Source: Salinibaculum litoreum (GTDB lineage Archaea; Halobacteriota; Halobacteria; Halobacteriales; Haloarculaceae). Taken from it: a stretch of 64,000 nucleotides of DNA. Position numbers and translations under genes: made by a program. The notes under the pieces were generated by a model. It saw nothing but the letters and a program-made list of their open reading frames with translations. It ran no database searches and was not told the origin of the DNA. Location: positions 2,914,001 through 2,978,000 of the forward strand of contig CP046866.1 of assembly GCA_009789175.1 (NCBI GenBank). The letters are read 5' to 3'. The stretch's first letter is position 1, and each line of letters begins with the position of its first letter. This document shows, in pieces, positions 35,531 through 44,352 of this stretch.

Positions 35531-37936
35531 TCAGGGGCGCTCGTGGCCGTCCCAGAACCGCTCGAGTTGGCCCGGGAGAAACTCGCCGGTGAGGCGGACG
35601 AACTCCTCGCGCTCGCCGGGCGAGAGATAGGTGTGGACGCTGTGGCGCGCGTCCGGTGTGAACCGACTGCCAACGAGTGCGCGGACGCCGACTTCCTCGC
35701 GGCCGCGGATGACCCGGCCCATGGCCTGTCGTGCCCGCCGGACCGCCGGGACCGTCAGTGCGTACTCGAAGGCCTTCTCCTCGCCGAAGGCGTCCGCATA
35801 GGCGCGCTGGACTGCCCGCACTCGCGGGGAGCCGATGTTCACAAGCGGGACGCCCACGACAGCAGCACAGTGGAGCTTGTCGCCGTCGTAGTCGACACCT
35901 TCGGTGAGCGTGCCGCGGGTACTGGTAACGAGCACTTTCCTTTCTCCGCGGAAGAACTGGCGTTTCAGCTGTTCGGTCTCCTCGTTGCTGGAGCTTTCAT
36001 CGACCAGTACCGGCTTCTCGACAACCTCATCGAGATACCTCCCGGCCCAGCCAGCCTCCCGGTAGTTCGGCATCGCAATCAGGACGTTGCCGGGCGAGCG
36101 CGCGAGCGTGCGCAGCACGTGTGCGTACTCGTCACGGGTCCGGTTCCAGGTGTCGGGGTCGCTGTTCTCCTCGGGGTCACCCCTGTTGCGTGCGGTGAAG
36201 GCTTTCGCATCGACCAGCCAGCTTGCCCGGTTTGCCTCCGGGAACGGGAGTTTGTACGAGCGCTCGACCACTGGGCGGTCGGCCTGCCGTAGCGCTTCCA
36301 GTCCCGCGACCTCGCTGAAGACATCGAGCGGTTCGAGCGTCGCGCTCATCAGGACGCCCCCGCCCAGTCCCTCGAAGACATCACGGAGCGCGTCGCCGGG
36401 CATGCACTCGAAACAGACCAGGCCGGCGGTGTACTGCTTCTCCCAGGGGACATCCGCGCCGCGTTCGTCGGCCGGGGAGTGTTCGAGTTCGATTTCCCGG
36501 AGGAAGCTGGCGTGGTCTGCCTCCCACCAGTGTGCCATGATGGCACCGACGGCGGTACAGACCGGCGTTCTGGTCAGGCCGAGTTCGTCGATAGCCTCCT
36601 CGACAGCCAGTCCGACCGTCGACAGCGCTCGCCAGGTATCACCGGTGTAGCCCTCCTGTTCGGCCCATTTCGTCAGTTCGTCCTGCTCGACGGTCTCGGG
36701 GTCCCGGAGCGGCACCTCCAGTGTCCTGTCGGGCAGTCTGTCGGTGTTGCCGGCGCGCCACTCCGGGCCGAACTCCCCTGTGAGGTAGTCGGCGACCCGC
36801 TCGTCGAGCCACGTGAGTACGTCGTCGTAGAAGTCCCGTGCCCGCTCGACGGCCTCGAGTGGTACCTCGTGACTGGCTAGCTGGTCACGGACCTGCTGTT
36901 TGTGTTCCGTGCTCTGGTGGGCACGAGTGAGCAACTGCCCACAGTCGTTTCGCGCCCGCTTGAGCGTCGCCCGCCCCACTCGCTTCGAGAGCAGGTCACG
37001 GACCCGCTCCTCCAGTCGGTGGGCCTCGTCGACGACGAGAAACGTGTCCTCGTCCAGAATCGATTCCAGTAGCGGCCGCGAGTCGGGGTCAAAGAGGTGA
37101 TTGTAGTTGCCCACCACCACGTCTGCCGCCTCCAGCATGGTACTCATCACGCGATGGGGACAGGTGCCCCGCTCGGTCGCCGCCGGGAGGTACTCCTCGG
37201 CAGTGACGACGTGGTTTTCGCCGGCGTCGAACCCGACCGGCGAGCCCTTGTTGCGGGCGAACCAGTCGGCCTCGAACGGGCAGTACAGCGGTTCGTCGTC
37301 GCTTTCGGTCATCGACTGGGGGGCACTCGGCTGACTGCGCCGGTAGGGGCTGGTCGCTCCTCCCGTGCTGAGTGCGTCCTCGAAGGTCTGCTGGCCGGGA
37401 CCGTCGGGGCGGGCGTGTTTGGCGAGGTCGCTCCCGCGCTGTGGGTCCCACCAGATTTCCTCGCTCTCGCCGCCGACGGCGGCGCTGGCGACCGCACGGT
37501 CGTCGCTGTTTCGGTCGCTTTCGACCAGCCGAGCGGTGTTCTCCCGGAGGTCCTCACAGCGGTCGTGGGTGCCCGCGTCGTCGGGAAAGACGCCCTCGCG
37601 CCCGTACGGGCAGAGGTCGCGTTTCCCCACGAGCGAGATGCCGGCGAGTGGCTTCTCCAGCCCGGCGTTCATCGTCCGCAAATCGTCGACGAACTGCTGG
37701 AGTTGCTGTTTGACGGGCGTGACGGCGACGATGCGCTCGTACTCGCCTTCCCGAATCAGGGTGGCACCGGCAGTCAGCGCAGCCATCGTTTTCCCGGTTC
37801 CGCACGGGCCTTCCATGGCGAGATAGCCGTTTGCCCGCCCGACCTGGATTGCCGATTCGATAGCGTCGGCCTGGTTGTCGTAGGGCTGGCCGAAGCCGAA
37901 AAACGCCTGCCAGTCGACGCTGTCGGTGTCGGGCAT
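35531..37936 (-). CDS. XPD/DinG-type DNA helicase with Fe-S cysteines
   Basis: An 801-residue superfamily 2 helicase. Walker A is GPCGTGKTMA, DEAH box is VVDEAHRLEE, and motif VI is RQAMGRVIRGREEVG. Four cysteines between motifs Ia and II (DLCPYG, DRCEDL, LYCPFE, TCPHRV) are placed like the 4Fe-4S cluster of XPD and DinG. It unwinds DNA 5' to 3' in repair or transcription. The cysteine region contains an acidic insert of about 95 residues between the second and third Cys, which is longer than in the archetype. Start ATG 37936; stop 35531. No archaeal XPB gene adjoins it. Confidence 0.88.
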   Translation of the reverse strand: MPDTDSVDWQAFFGFGQPYDNQADAIESAIQVGRANGYLAMEGPCGTGKTMAALTAGATLIREGEYERIVAVTPVKQQLQQFVDDLRTMNAGLEKPLAGISLVGKRDLCPYGREGVFPDDAGTHDRCEDLRENTARLVESDRNSDDRAVASAAVGGESEEIWWDPQRGSDLAKHARPDGPGQQTFEDALSTGGATSPYRRSQPSAPQSMTESDDEPLYCPFEADWFARNKGSPVGFDAGENHVVTAEEYLPAATERGTCPHRVMSTMLEAADVVVGNYNHLFDPDSRPLLESILDEDTFLVVDEAHRLEERVRDLLSKRVGRATLKRARNDCGQLLTRAHQSTEHKQQVRDQLASHEVPLEAVERARDFYDDVLTWLDERVADYLTGEFGPEWRAGNTDRLPDRTLEVPLRDPETVEQDELTKWAEQEGYTGDTWRALSTVGLAVEEAIDELGLTRTPVCTAVGAIMAHWWEADHASFLREIELEHSPADERGADVPWEKQYTAGLVCFECMPGDALRDVFEGLGGGVLMSATLEPLDVFSEVAGLEALRQADRPVVERSYKLPFPEANRASWLVDAKAFTARNRGDPEENSDPDTWNRTRDEYAHVLRTLARSPGNVLIAMPNYREAGWAGRYLDEVVEKPVLVDESSSNEETEQLKRQFFRGERKVLVTSTRGTLTEGVDYDGDKLHCAAVVGVPLVNIGSPRVRAVQRAYADAFGEEKAFEYALTVPAVRRARQAMGRVIRGREEVGVRALVGSRFTPDARHSVHTYLSPGEREEFVRLTGEFLPGQLERFWDGHERP

Positions 37937-37975
37937 TCAGGGGTACTGGGTCGTGCTCACGTTTAGGGATACGGA

Positions 37976-39094
37976 TTATCCGAAGAACTCGACGAGCCGG
38001 TCGGCGGCCGTCTCCACGCGGTCGGTCGTCAGCGAGAAACGTATCCAGTCCGCACGCGCTTCGCCGAAGGCTTCCCCGGGCATTCCTGCGACGCCGGCCT
38101 CGTCGATGAGGCGCTCGACGCTCTCGAAGGTCCCCGAGAACCCGGGGAAGCGAGCCATCACGTAGAAGGCTCCTTCTGGCTCGGTGTACTCCGCGTCGAC
38201 GGCATCGAGTGCGTCGGTAAACGCGGCGATGCGCTCGCGTAGCAGGTCCCGAACCCCCTCGTAGTAGTCCGGATCGGTGTGTCGCAGCGCGTGCAGGACG
38301 GCAGCCTGTGGCGGCCGAGAGCCGGTGACGTTTGTCAGCATATGCCGGGTACGTGCCTCGTCGAGGAGGTTCCCGTTCGGACCGTCGGGGTCGGGAAAGA
38401 CGGCGTAGCCGACCCGCCAGCCGGTGATTGCCATCGACTTCGAGAAGGCGTTGGTGACGATGCGGTGGTCGGAGTCGACTGCCAGCGCGGACTCGAAGCG
38501 CCCGGCGTAATCGAAGTGGTCGTACACCTCGTCGCTGACCAGCAACGCATCGTTGTTCTCCGCAACCCTGACGAGGCGTTCGATAGTGTCGGCACTGTAG
38601 GTGACACCCATCGGATTGTTTGGGGAGTTGACGACGATGACAGCGGTGTCCTCACTGGCCGCCTCAGTGATTGCATCGGGGTCGGCGTGACCGTCTTCGG
38701 TCACCGGGACGAACGTCGTCTCTGCGCCGAGGTGGTTCGCACGGCCGGCGTAGTAGGGGTAGACGGGGTCCGTGAGGATGATTTCCTCGCCGGGCATGGC
38801 GTCGAGGCCGCCGGCCATGGCGAGGTGATTTGCTTCGCCGGTCCCGTTGGTGACGATAATCTGCTGGGGGTCGACGCCACGTCTTGTTGCGAGTTCCTCC
38901 CGCAACTCGCGGAGGCCGACGCTCGGGGGATACTGGAAGTCACCGGGGTCGGCGTCGGCGTACTCGTGCAGGCCCTCACGAAGTGAGTCCGGTGGGTTCC
39001 AGTCCGGACTGCCGCTGACCATGTCTACCACGTCACGGTCGGCGCTGGCCGCGTACTGGATGACGCGGAAGAACTGCGGCGTCTCGTATTCCAT
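37976..39094 (-). CDS. PLP-dependent class I/II aminotransferase
   Basis: A 372-residue aminotransferase of the aspartate aminotransferase-like group. The catalytic PLP lysine is in NAFSKSMAITGWRVGYAV. Other conserved points are TNGTGEANHLAM, NSPNNPMGVTY and SDEVYDHFDY (with the Asp and Tyr that contact PLP). The C-terminal Arg region is FYVMARFPGF and WIRFSLTTD. The amino donor is not clear; aspartate or aromatic amino acids are usual. The ATG 39094 gives the normal N-terminus. It converges with nothing on the right but leads into a long gene-free stretch. Confidence 0.9.
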   Translation of the reverse strand: MEYETPQFFRVIQYAASADRDVVDMVSGSPDWNPPDSLREGLHEYADADPGDFQYPPSVGLRELREELATRRGVDPQQIIVTNGTGEANHLAMAGGLDAMPGEEIILTDPVYPYYAGRANHLGAETTFVPVTEDGHADPDAITEAASEDTAVIVVNSPNNPMGVTYSADTIERLVRVAENNDALLVSDEVYDHFDYAGRFESALAVDSDHRIVTNAFSKSMAITGWRVGYAVFPDPDGPNGNLLDEARTRHMLTNVTGSRPPQAAVLHALRHTDPDYYEGVRDLLRERIAAFTDALDAVDAEYTEPEGAFYVMARFPGFSGTFESVERLIDEAGVAGMPGEAFGEARADWIRFSLTTDRVETAADRLVEFFG

Positions 39095-39601
39095 ACCTGC
39101 CGGTGTGGGCGGCGGCTACCTGTCTCTTTTCGTCTCTGTCGTTGGTCTCCGGGAGTGGGGGCAAGCAGGCGACACGGCGGTGTCCACGACGCGGTGTGTC
39201 GCACAACCGCGAGCCGCGCCGTGGCGAGCCTCAGAGCATGTGCCGGACTGGTCGCGGGTTCCCATTTGAAGGTTCGGCTGTCAGTCACCGTGGCGGAGGC
39301 AGCGACCGGTGGACTCCTCGGGGTGTTGCGACTGGGGCCGTCGGGGGACTGGGTGGCGGTACCGAGGAGTTACCCGTTGGGACGGCATTTATCGGTGTCG
39401 CCGAGACTGCCCCGTGGGAGAGCGGCGACTCCGGTGCGAGTGTCTCCCAGTACGAGTTTGACGGCGACTGACCGACGGTCCGTGAGCGGGTCGCCCAGCA
39501 AGCGCCGCGTGACCTCTCTGACATGGTGTGTGCGGACTGTCCTGCCACGTGCCGGCGACGAAAGACAAGGTTTGTCCCCGTTGCCTGCGAGGTACGTTCC
39601 G
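39095..39601. other. 507-base gene-poor stretch with possible gene remnant
   Basis: Between the aminotransferase (-) and the YdjM-like gene (+). Most of it reads as low-quality sequence. One plus-strand frame ending at a TGA (39469-39471) has a coherent piece, VGTAFIGVAETAPWESGD followed by SVSQYEFDGD, that lacks a credible start, so it may be the remnant of a decayed gene. A TATA-like CATTTATC lies near 39385. No RNA gene seen. Confidence 0.4.
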
Positions 39602-40084
39602 ATGAACAAACGCGGACACGTACTCAACGCGGTGTTGCTCTCTTTCGGGTTGGGCTACGTTCTCGAACCGGCCGGCGACGTGGAGACGTTCGTGACAATT
39701 GCCGAGGTGTTCGTCCCGGTCGTCCTCGGTGCGCTGTTCCCGGATGTCGACACCGCCTTCGGCAAGCACCGCAAGACGCTGCACAATCTCCCCGTGTTGC
39801 TCGTCGTCGGAGCCTATCCCTTCTACTTCGGGAACCTCCAGTGGGTCTGGTTGGGTGTGTTGACCCACTACGTGCTGGACGTGTTGGGGACGACCCGCGG
39901 GATTGCACTGTTTTACCCGCTGTGGAGCAAGGAGTTCGACGTTCCCTTCGGCATCCCCGTCGACAGCCAGTACTCTGATTTGATGACTGTCACGGTCACT
40001 GCCGTCGAAATCGCGGGTATCTTCCTCCTGGTGAAGTATGCCGCGCCGGTTATCGTCGACGCACAGCAGGCTATTGGCATCTGA
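39602..40084 (+). CDS. YdjM/LexA-binding-type membrane metal-dependent hydrolase
   Basis: A 160-residue membrane protein. It begins MNKRGHVLNAVLLSFGLGYV, with the early His and the PDVDTAFGKHRKTLHNL motif (Asp, His) typical of the metal-binding YdjM family. A further conserved THYVLDVLGTTRG follows. Four hydrophobic segments are seen. The family is annotated as metal-dependent hydrolase, although activity is rarely shown. Upstream extension has no start and is poor in quality. The location in the membrane is clear; function inferred from the motif only. Confidence 0.8.
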   Translation: MNKRGHVLNAVLLSFGLGYVLEPAGDVETFVTIAEVFVPVVLGALFPDVDTAFGKHRKTLHNLPVLLVVGAYPFYFGNLQWVWLGVLTHYVLDVLGTTRGIALFYPLWSKEFDVPFGIPVDSQYSDLMTVTVTAVEIAGIFLLVKYAAPVIVDAQQAIGI

Positions 40085-40108
40085 GGGCTGGATGGCTTGG
40101 CTTGCCGG

Positions 40109-40864
40109 TCAGTACACTGCGATGTCGTCGAAGGCCCCGTCGTAGGCGACGTGGTGAGGATGCGTCGGCTCGGTCCCCGAGAGATACACCCGGTCGAGTT
40201 TCTTCCAGGTGTTCTCGTAGCCGATGTGTGAGAATTCGAGGACGCGTCGGGCCAGATGCCCCAGTCCTTCGCGGTGGTCGGCGGTGCGCGGCGCTCCATC
40301 ACGGAGTGCTTTGTGGAGGTCGGCCGGCGTGTCTATCTCACGTTCGAAGGTGGTCCACGCTTCCCCCGTACTGCCGGGCAGGTGGGCATACGAGGAGGTA
40401 AACGGCGGCAGGTCGAACTGACGAGCCAATCGGCGGGCACGGCGGTTATCCCAGGGGAGATGCTTGGGATTGTACACCTCGATGGCGTCGATTTGCTCGC
40501 GGTACTGTGCGATGTGGTCGCGTTCGAGGCTGAAGGTGAAAAACCCCGGATGGGGGACGAGGACGACGGCATCCTGGTCGGCGAGTTCGGCCATCGTCCC
40601 TTCGAGCGTGAGAAAGTCCGGAATCGGGTGGTCGAGGTCCAGCGCGAGGACGTGCCGGCGGGTTCGCCAGTCGCCGGTGAACAGTTCGCGGCCGGGAACC
40701 ACGAGCAAGTCCTCGTCGCTGAAGGAGTGTGCGCGCTCGCGGATAGTCGGCCACCGGGTGAAATGTGGCGCGTAGACGAGTGCGTCCATGCCGTGTCGCT
40801 TGGCCTGCTGGACGACCTGGTCGTTGAGGACCTTCACGTGCATGTCGACGCGCGTCGCTGTCAC
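40109..40864 (-). CDS. PHP domain phosphoesterase-like protein
   Basis: A 251-residue PHP-fold protein. Metal-ligand residues are in MHVKVLND (His8-type), YAPHFTRWP, VPGRELFTGDWR, VLVPHPGFF and FTSSYAHLPGS. PHP proteins hydrolyse phosphates, for example histidinol phosphate or DNA polymerase proofreading substrates; here the substrate is unknown. The start codon is GTG at 40864; no ATG upstream is plausible. It follows the YdjM-like gene tail to tail, with 24 bases between stops. Confidence 0.8.
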   Translation of the reverse strand: MTATRVDMHVKVLNDQVVQQAKRHGMDALVYAPHFTRWPTIRERAHSFSDEDLLVVPGRELFTGDWRTRRHVLALDLDHPIPDFLTLEGTMAELADQDAVVLVPHPGFFTFSLERDHIAQYREQIDAIEVYNPKHLPWDNRRARRLARQFDLPPFTSSYAHLPGSTGEAWTTFEREIDTPADLHKALRDGAPRTADHREGLGHLARRVLEFSHIGYENTWKKLDRVYLSGTEPTHPHHVAYDGAFDDIAVY

Positions 40865-40971
40865 TGCCTCGCGAATTCGCCACTCTCGCGCTTAGAGGTT
40901 TTCATCTCCCGGGCGTCGGTACCGACCATCTGGAGGAACGTTTTTATCGCCGGGGTGACTCCCAACGCACA

Positions 40972-41262
40972 ATGGCACGCTGGGAGTGCGCTATCGAGGG
41001 AGACGAGGCCACCTTCGACCGGGTGGAGGACCTCATCGTTCACCAGGCGACTGAACACGACCGCATCGAGTGCAAGGTCTGTGGTGCTGTCGTCCCCGAC
41101 GGCTACTTCGCTATCCGCCACGCCTTCGATGAGCACTCCCGCGCCGAGTACGTCCGCGCCTACGACGCCAGCGCCGCCGACGTTCGTCGCCGCGAAAACA
41201 TCAAAGAGGACATCGAGGACGCGGCCGACATCCGCGAAGTCGTCGACCGTATCGAAGGGTGA
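40972..41262 (+). CDS. Small C2H2-like zinc finger protein
   Basis: A 96-residue soluble protein. A CKVCG pair and an HAFDEH pair give a Cx2Cx12Hx4H finger at about residues 36-57, followed by a helical, charged tail (RRENIKEDIEDAADIREVVD). It begins MARWECAIEGDEATF. The finger could bind nucleic acid or a protein; no family function is known to me. It is on the plus strand, divergent from the PHP gene and 95 bases before the transducer. Confidence 0.72.
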   Translation: MARWECAIEGDEATFDRVEDLIVHQATEHDRIECKVCGAVVPDGYFAIRHAFDEHSRAEYVRAYDASAADVRRRENIKEDIEDAADIREVVDRIEG

Positions 41263-41324
41263 CGCTGCCGGCCACCCCAGCATTCGCCCTTTTCTGGATG
41301 TTAATTTGGTATAATTAGAGGGGG

Positions 41325-41334
41325 TTCTTATAGT
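41325..41334 (+). promoter_or_regulatory. TATA-like box of soluble transducer
   Basis: TTCTTATAGT centred about 28 bases before the ATG at 41358. A second AT-rich site, GGTATAATTAG, lies at 41308-41318. Confidence 0.5.
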
Positions 41335-41357
41335 CGTCTATCGTCGTGGTAGTGGTA

Positions 41358-42932
41358 ATGACACGGCATGACCCCGACGACCACTCCGCAGGGAAGTCAC
41401 AGTCGGCCGGTGACGAAGGAATGGGGACGGTCCCTCATCCCGACGGTGGGACACTCAGCCGCTCCGACCAGTCCTCGCCCGCGGAGGTTCCATTCGACTA
41501 CCACGCTCTTCTCAACCACATCGACACGCCGATTTTCGTCGTCAACGCTGACGGCGAAATCACGAACTGGAACCGGTCGCTGGCGACACTCACCGGCGAA
41601 GACGAGGAGGGGGCACGGCGGCTTCAGCAGGAACACGGTGTTATCGGGCCGGCCTTCTATCACGACGGTCGACGCTCGATGACACTCGCCGAGAAGGTGC
41701 TTGAAGCACCCGAAAACGCCGACGAGGAATACGGTGTTCCACGCGTCAACGACGTCGATTACACGCTGTATGCCGACGAGAGCGTCATGAAAGACGCTCG
41801 CGGCGAGGACCGACACATCGAGTTCAGCGCCGCGCCCATCTACGAAGACGGCGAACTGGCGGGCGTCGTGGAGATGATTCACGACCGAACCGAGGACGCT
41901 CGCCAGCAACAGGAACTTCGCGAGATGGTAGAGGAACTACAGGATACGATGGCCGAAATCGAGGCCGGCAACCTGAAAGCCCGCGCCTCTGTCGAGGGGA
42001 CCGAGTACGTCGACGACGAACTGCTGGCAGTCGTCGATTCGCTCAACCAGATGGCCGACCGCCTTCAGGCAATCGTCTCGGACGTTGCTGACCAGACCGG
42101 CGATTTGCATGACTCCGTCGAGTCGGTGGCGACCACCAGCCAGCGCATCTCTGACCTCGCCGACGACCAGTCCGAGACTCTGGAGACCGTCAGCCAGGAA
42201 GTGAGTAACCTCTCGGCGACAATCGAGGAAATCGCCTCGACCAGTGACGAGGTGGCCTCGACTGCCCGCAATGCCGACGATGCCGCCGAAGCCGTCCACC
42301 AGACTGCACAGGAGACACAGGCGGTCATGGAGGACGTGGCGGACTCCGCCGACGCCGTCGCTGGCGATGTCGACACGCTCCGGGAGCGGGTCGACGAAGT
42401 CGACGAAATCGTCGATGTCATCGACGACATCGCAGAGCAGACGAATATGCTCGCACTCAACGCCTCCATCGAGGCCGCTCGGGCGGGTGAGGCCGGCGAG
42501 GGCTTTGCCGTCGTCGCAGAGGAAGTCAAAAGCCTCGCCGAGGAGTCACAGCAACGCGCCGGCGAAATCGAGGAGATGGTCGCCCGAATCAAAACTGACA
42601 CCCGCGACACCGTCGACAATCTCCAGAAGACAAACGAGCAGGTCGAGCGTGGCCTCCAGCAGGTCGAGGAATCCACAGAGGCGCTGACCGACATCGTCGA
42701 CGCCGTCGAGGAGGCCGCCGAGGGCATCGAACAGGTCTCCGCTGCCACCGACGACCAGGCCACAAGCACCGAGCAAATCGCGAGCATGCTCGACGAGGTG
42801 GTCAACCGCGCCGAACGTGTCTCCGAGGAGGTCCAGACCGCCGCCGCCACCAGCGAGGAACAGGCCGAAAAGGTCGACGAGGTCCGCGAAACCGTCGAAC
42901 GCCTCGCGAGCGAGGCCCACGTCCAGCGATAG
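41358..42932 (+). CDS. Soluble PAS-domain taxis transducer
   Basis: A 524-residue cytosolic receptor without membrane helices. Residues 1-45 are charged and disordered. A PAS domain occupies about 45-170 (DTPIFVVNADGEITNWNRSL), followed by a linker (LQDTMAEIEAGNLKAR). The signalling hairpin has the tip [20 protein letters not shown] near 365-385 and Glu/Gln heptads for methylation. Intracellular transducers of this type sense redox, light or metabolites. A GTG at 41346 would add four residues (MVVV); the ATG at 41358 sits at the correct distance from a TATA-like box. Followed after 52 bases by a coiled-coil gene. Confidence 0.9.
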   Translation: MTRHDPDDHSAGKSQSAGDEGMGTVPHPDGGTLSRSDQSSPAEVPFDYHALLNHIDTPIFVVNADGEITNWNRSLATLTGEDEEGARRLQQEHGVIGPAFYHDGRRSMTLAEKVLEAPENADEEYGVPRVNDVDYTLYADESVMKDARGEDRHIEFSAAPIYEDGELAGVVEMIHDRTEDARQQQELREMVEELQDTMAEIEAGNLKARASVEGTEYVDDELLAVVDSLNQMADRLQAIVSDVADQTGDLHDSVESVATTSQRISDLADDQSETLETVSQEVSNLSATIEEIASTSDEVASTARNADDAAEAVHQTAQETQAVMEDVADSADAVAGDVDTLRERVDEVDEIVDVIDDIAEQTNMLALNASIEAARAGEAGEGFAVVAEEVKSLAEESQQRAGEIEEMVARIKTDTRDTVDNLQKTNEQVERGLQQVEESTEALTDIVDAVEEAAEGIEQVSAATDDQATSTEQIASMLDEVVNRAERVSEEVQTAAATSEEQAEKVDEVRETVERLASEAHVQR

Positions 42933-42984
42933 TCCTAACACGTTTGGTGGTGGTCATACACGGATAGGGGTATAATGTCGTTAT

Positions 42985-43248
42985 ATGAAGAAAACGAGTG
43001 CGGACGACACCGACCTGGGCGATGCGCTCTCGATGCTTGGCGATTCGATGGCCGACCTGAGCACCGACCTGACTGGCTTGCAGAGTGCTGTCGACGACCT
43101 CGAATCGTCGGCCCAATCGCTGAGCGACCAGCAAGAAACCGTCGCCGCACAGATGGACAAGACGGCCGCGTCGCTGTCTGGGCAAACCGAGTCCCCCGCA
43201 CCCCAGACCGATGCAATGAGTGGCTTTTCCGCCGCCGCCGACGACTGA
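42985..43248 (+). CDS. Small coiled-coil protein next to the transducer
   Basis: An 87-residue protein I cannot assign. After MKKTSADD a heptad coiled coil spans about 9-63 (LGDALSMLGDSMADLSTDLTG, then SAVDDLESSAQSLSDQQE). The tail is Ala/Ser/Pro-rich. Heptad composition resembles the transducer helices of the upstream gene. Its ATG lies 52 bases after that stop; a TATA-like GGGTATAATG sits only 15 bases upstream, too close for a leaderless start, so the transcript may begin further back. Could be an accessory partner of the receptor. Low confidence in function. Confidence 0.6.
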   Translation: MKKTSADDTDLGDALSMLGDSMADLSTDLTGLQSAVDDLESSAQSLSDQQETVAAQMDKTAASLSGQTESPAPQTDAMSGFSAAADD

Positions 43249-43310
43249 GGCGAACTGTTCGCACGCTCTCTCCGCTCAGCTCTGTTGTTCGCACCGGTCG
43301 ACGTTTAGCT

Positions 43311-43434
43311 CTAAATTTTACTGCGTCGGGGACGCCCGCTGCGCTCGCATCCCACTCCTTGCAAAATTTAGGACAAAACACCTCGCCGCTCACACTGCTC
43401 GCGGCGAGTGAACCGCCTCGCTACTGCTCGGCGG
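43311..43434. repeat. Dispersed-type structured repeat 3' of the coiled-coil gene
   Basis: Three nested inverted repeats: CTAAATTTT (43311-43319) with AAAATTTAG (43363-43371), CTCGCCGC (43382-43389) with GCGGCGAG (43401-43408), and CCGCC (43413-43417) with GGCGG (43430-43434). The minus-strand frame reads EWDASAAGVPDAVKF, a string I recall as a recurrent spurious translation in haloarchaeal genomes. Probably a dispersed intergenic element and bidirectional terminator between converging genes. Confidence 0.55.
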
Positions 43435-43443
43435 ATGCTTGCG

Positions 43444-44079
43444 TTACCGCTCTTCTGAATCCAGGACGCGAATCTGGTCACCACGCACGGTAACCGGAAT
43501 CGGGACCGTTGCCTCGTACAGTTCGACGGTGACCTGGTCTTTGCCCTCGTCGATGCGCTGGACCTGTGCCTTCTCGCCTTTGAAGGGGCCAGCGATGAGT
43601 TCGACGATGTCCCCCTCGGCGATACCCTCGACATCGGGTTTCGGCGAGAGGAAGTGTTCGACTTCCGACAGCGAGGACTGGCCGGGGACCACGCCGTTGG
43701 CGTGGGGAATCTCGTCGAGGATGCGCTCGAAGACGGCCTCGTCGTCGGCCTCGACCATCACGTAGGAGGTCAGCGAATCCGGCGCGAGTGCCGCGTGGAT
43801 GGAACTTTCCTCGCGGTTCATAATCATGTCCGCGACAGTCCGCTCCTGACTGGCGGTGGTCTTGACCGCGAAGATGCCCGTATCGAATCGCTCCTCGACG
43901 GGTATCTGCTCCTCTTCGGGTTCCTCTTCGTCGGGCTGGTCCTCGGGGTCGAGTAGTCCCTCGCTGTCGTCGGGTTCGGGCTCGGCGTCGAGCGGGCTCT
44001 CGCCCGGCCCGGCGCTCAGGGGGTCCTGCGGGCTGCTTTCCAGTTCCTCCTCGTACTGGTCGAACTCGTCTTCGTCCAT
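43444..44079 (-). CDS. spt5: Transcription elongation factor Spt5 with acidic N-terminal extension
   Basis: A 211-residue protein. From about 69 on it is a standard archaeal Spt5: NGN domain ([36 protein letters not shown]) and KOW domain ([19 protein letters not shown]). It binds RNA polymerase and keeps it processive. Usual length is about 145 residues; here 65 extra residues are added in front, almost all Asp, Glu, Pro and Ser. The ATG is the only start seen, and it overlaps the SecE stop (TAATG at 44077-44081 on the minus strand), so the extension is real unless the start is an internal rare codon. Confidence 0.9.
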   Translation of the reverse strand: MDEDEFDQYEEELESSPQDPLSAGPGESPLDAEPEPDDSEGLLDPEDQPDEEEPEEEQIPVEERFDTGIFAVKTTASQERTVADMIMNREESSIHAALAPDSLTSYVMVEADDEAVFERILDEIPHANGVVPGQSSLSEVEHFLSPKPDVEGIAEGDIVELIAGPFKGEKAQVQRIDEGKDQVTVELYEATVPIPVTVRGDQIRVLDSEER

Positions 44080-44252
44080 TAGGGACCACCCGGGACGAAG
44101 AACATGACAGTGTAAATCAGAAAGCCGAGGATGCCGACGAGCAGAATCCCGGCCCCCGCAATCTTGGCCACCTGCGAGAACTCGTCCCAGGACGGCGTAC
44201 TCGCTAATTTGAGTACGCGGACGTATGAACTCAGGTCCGTGGGTGTCTTCAT
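44079..44252 (-). CDS. secE: Preprotein translocase subunit SecE
   Basis: A 57-residue single-span membrane protein. [30 protein letters not shown] is followed by a helix at about 33-51 ([19 protein letters not shown]) and FVPGGP at the end. The amphipathic helix before the span and the size match archaeal SecE/Sec61-gamma, the clamp of the SecYE channel. Its stop overlaps the Spt5 start by one base; it lies downstream of ftsZ1 in the conserved ftsZ-secE-spt5 order. Confidence 0.93.
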   Translation of the reverse strand: MKTPTDLSSYVRVLKLASTPSWDEFSQVAKIAGAGILLVGILGFLIYTVMFFVPGGP

Positions 44253-44352
44253 GGCCCGAGATTGCCACTCGGTGCTTTTCTATCTTCCGACAGCGAGAGC
44301 GTCATGGGGAACCGTTCCCAGTGGGTGACCTCCCCTGTCTGCGGTGTCGCGG

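Noticed and set aside
42935-43393. Minus-strand frame across the structured repeat at 43311-43434
   Set aside because: It overlaps the coiled-coil gene and reads the inverted repeats; it resembles a recurrent spurious annotation rather than a gene.
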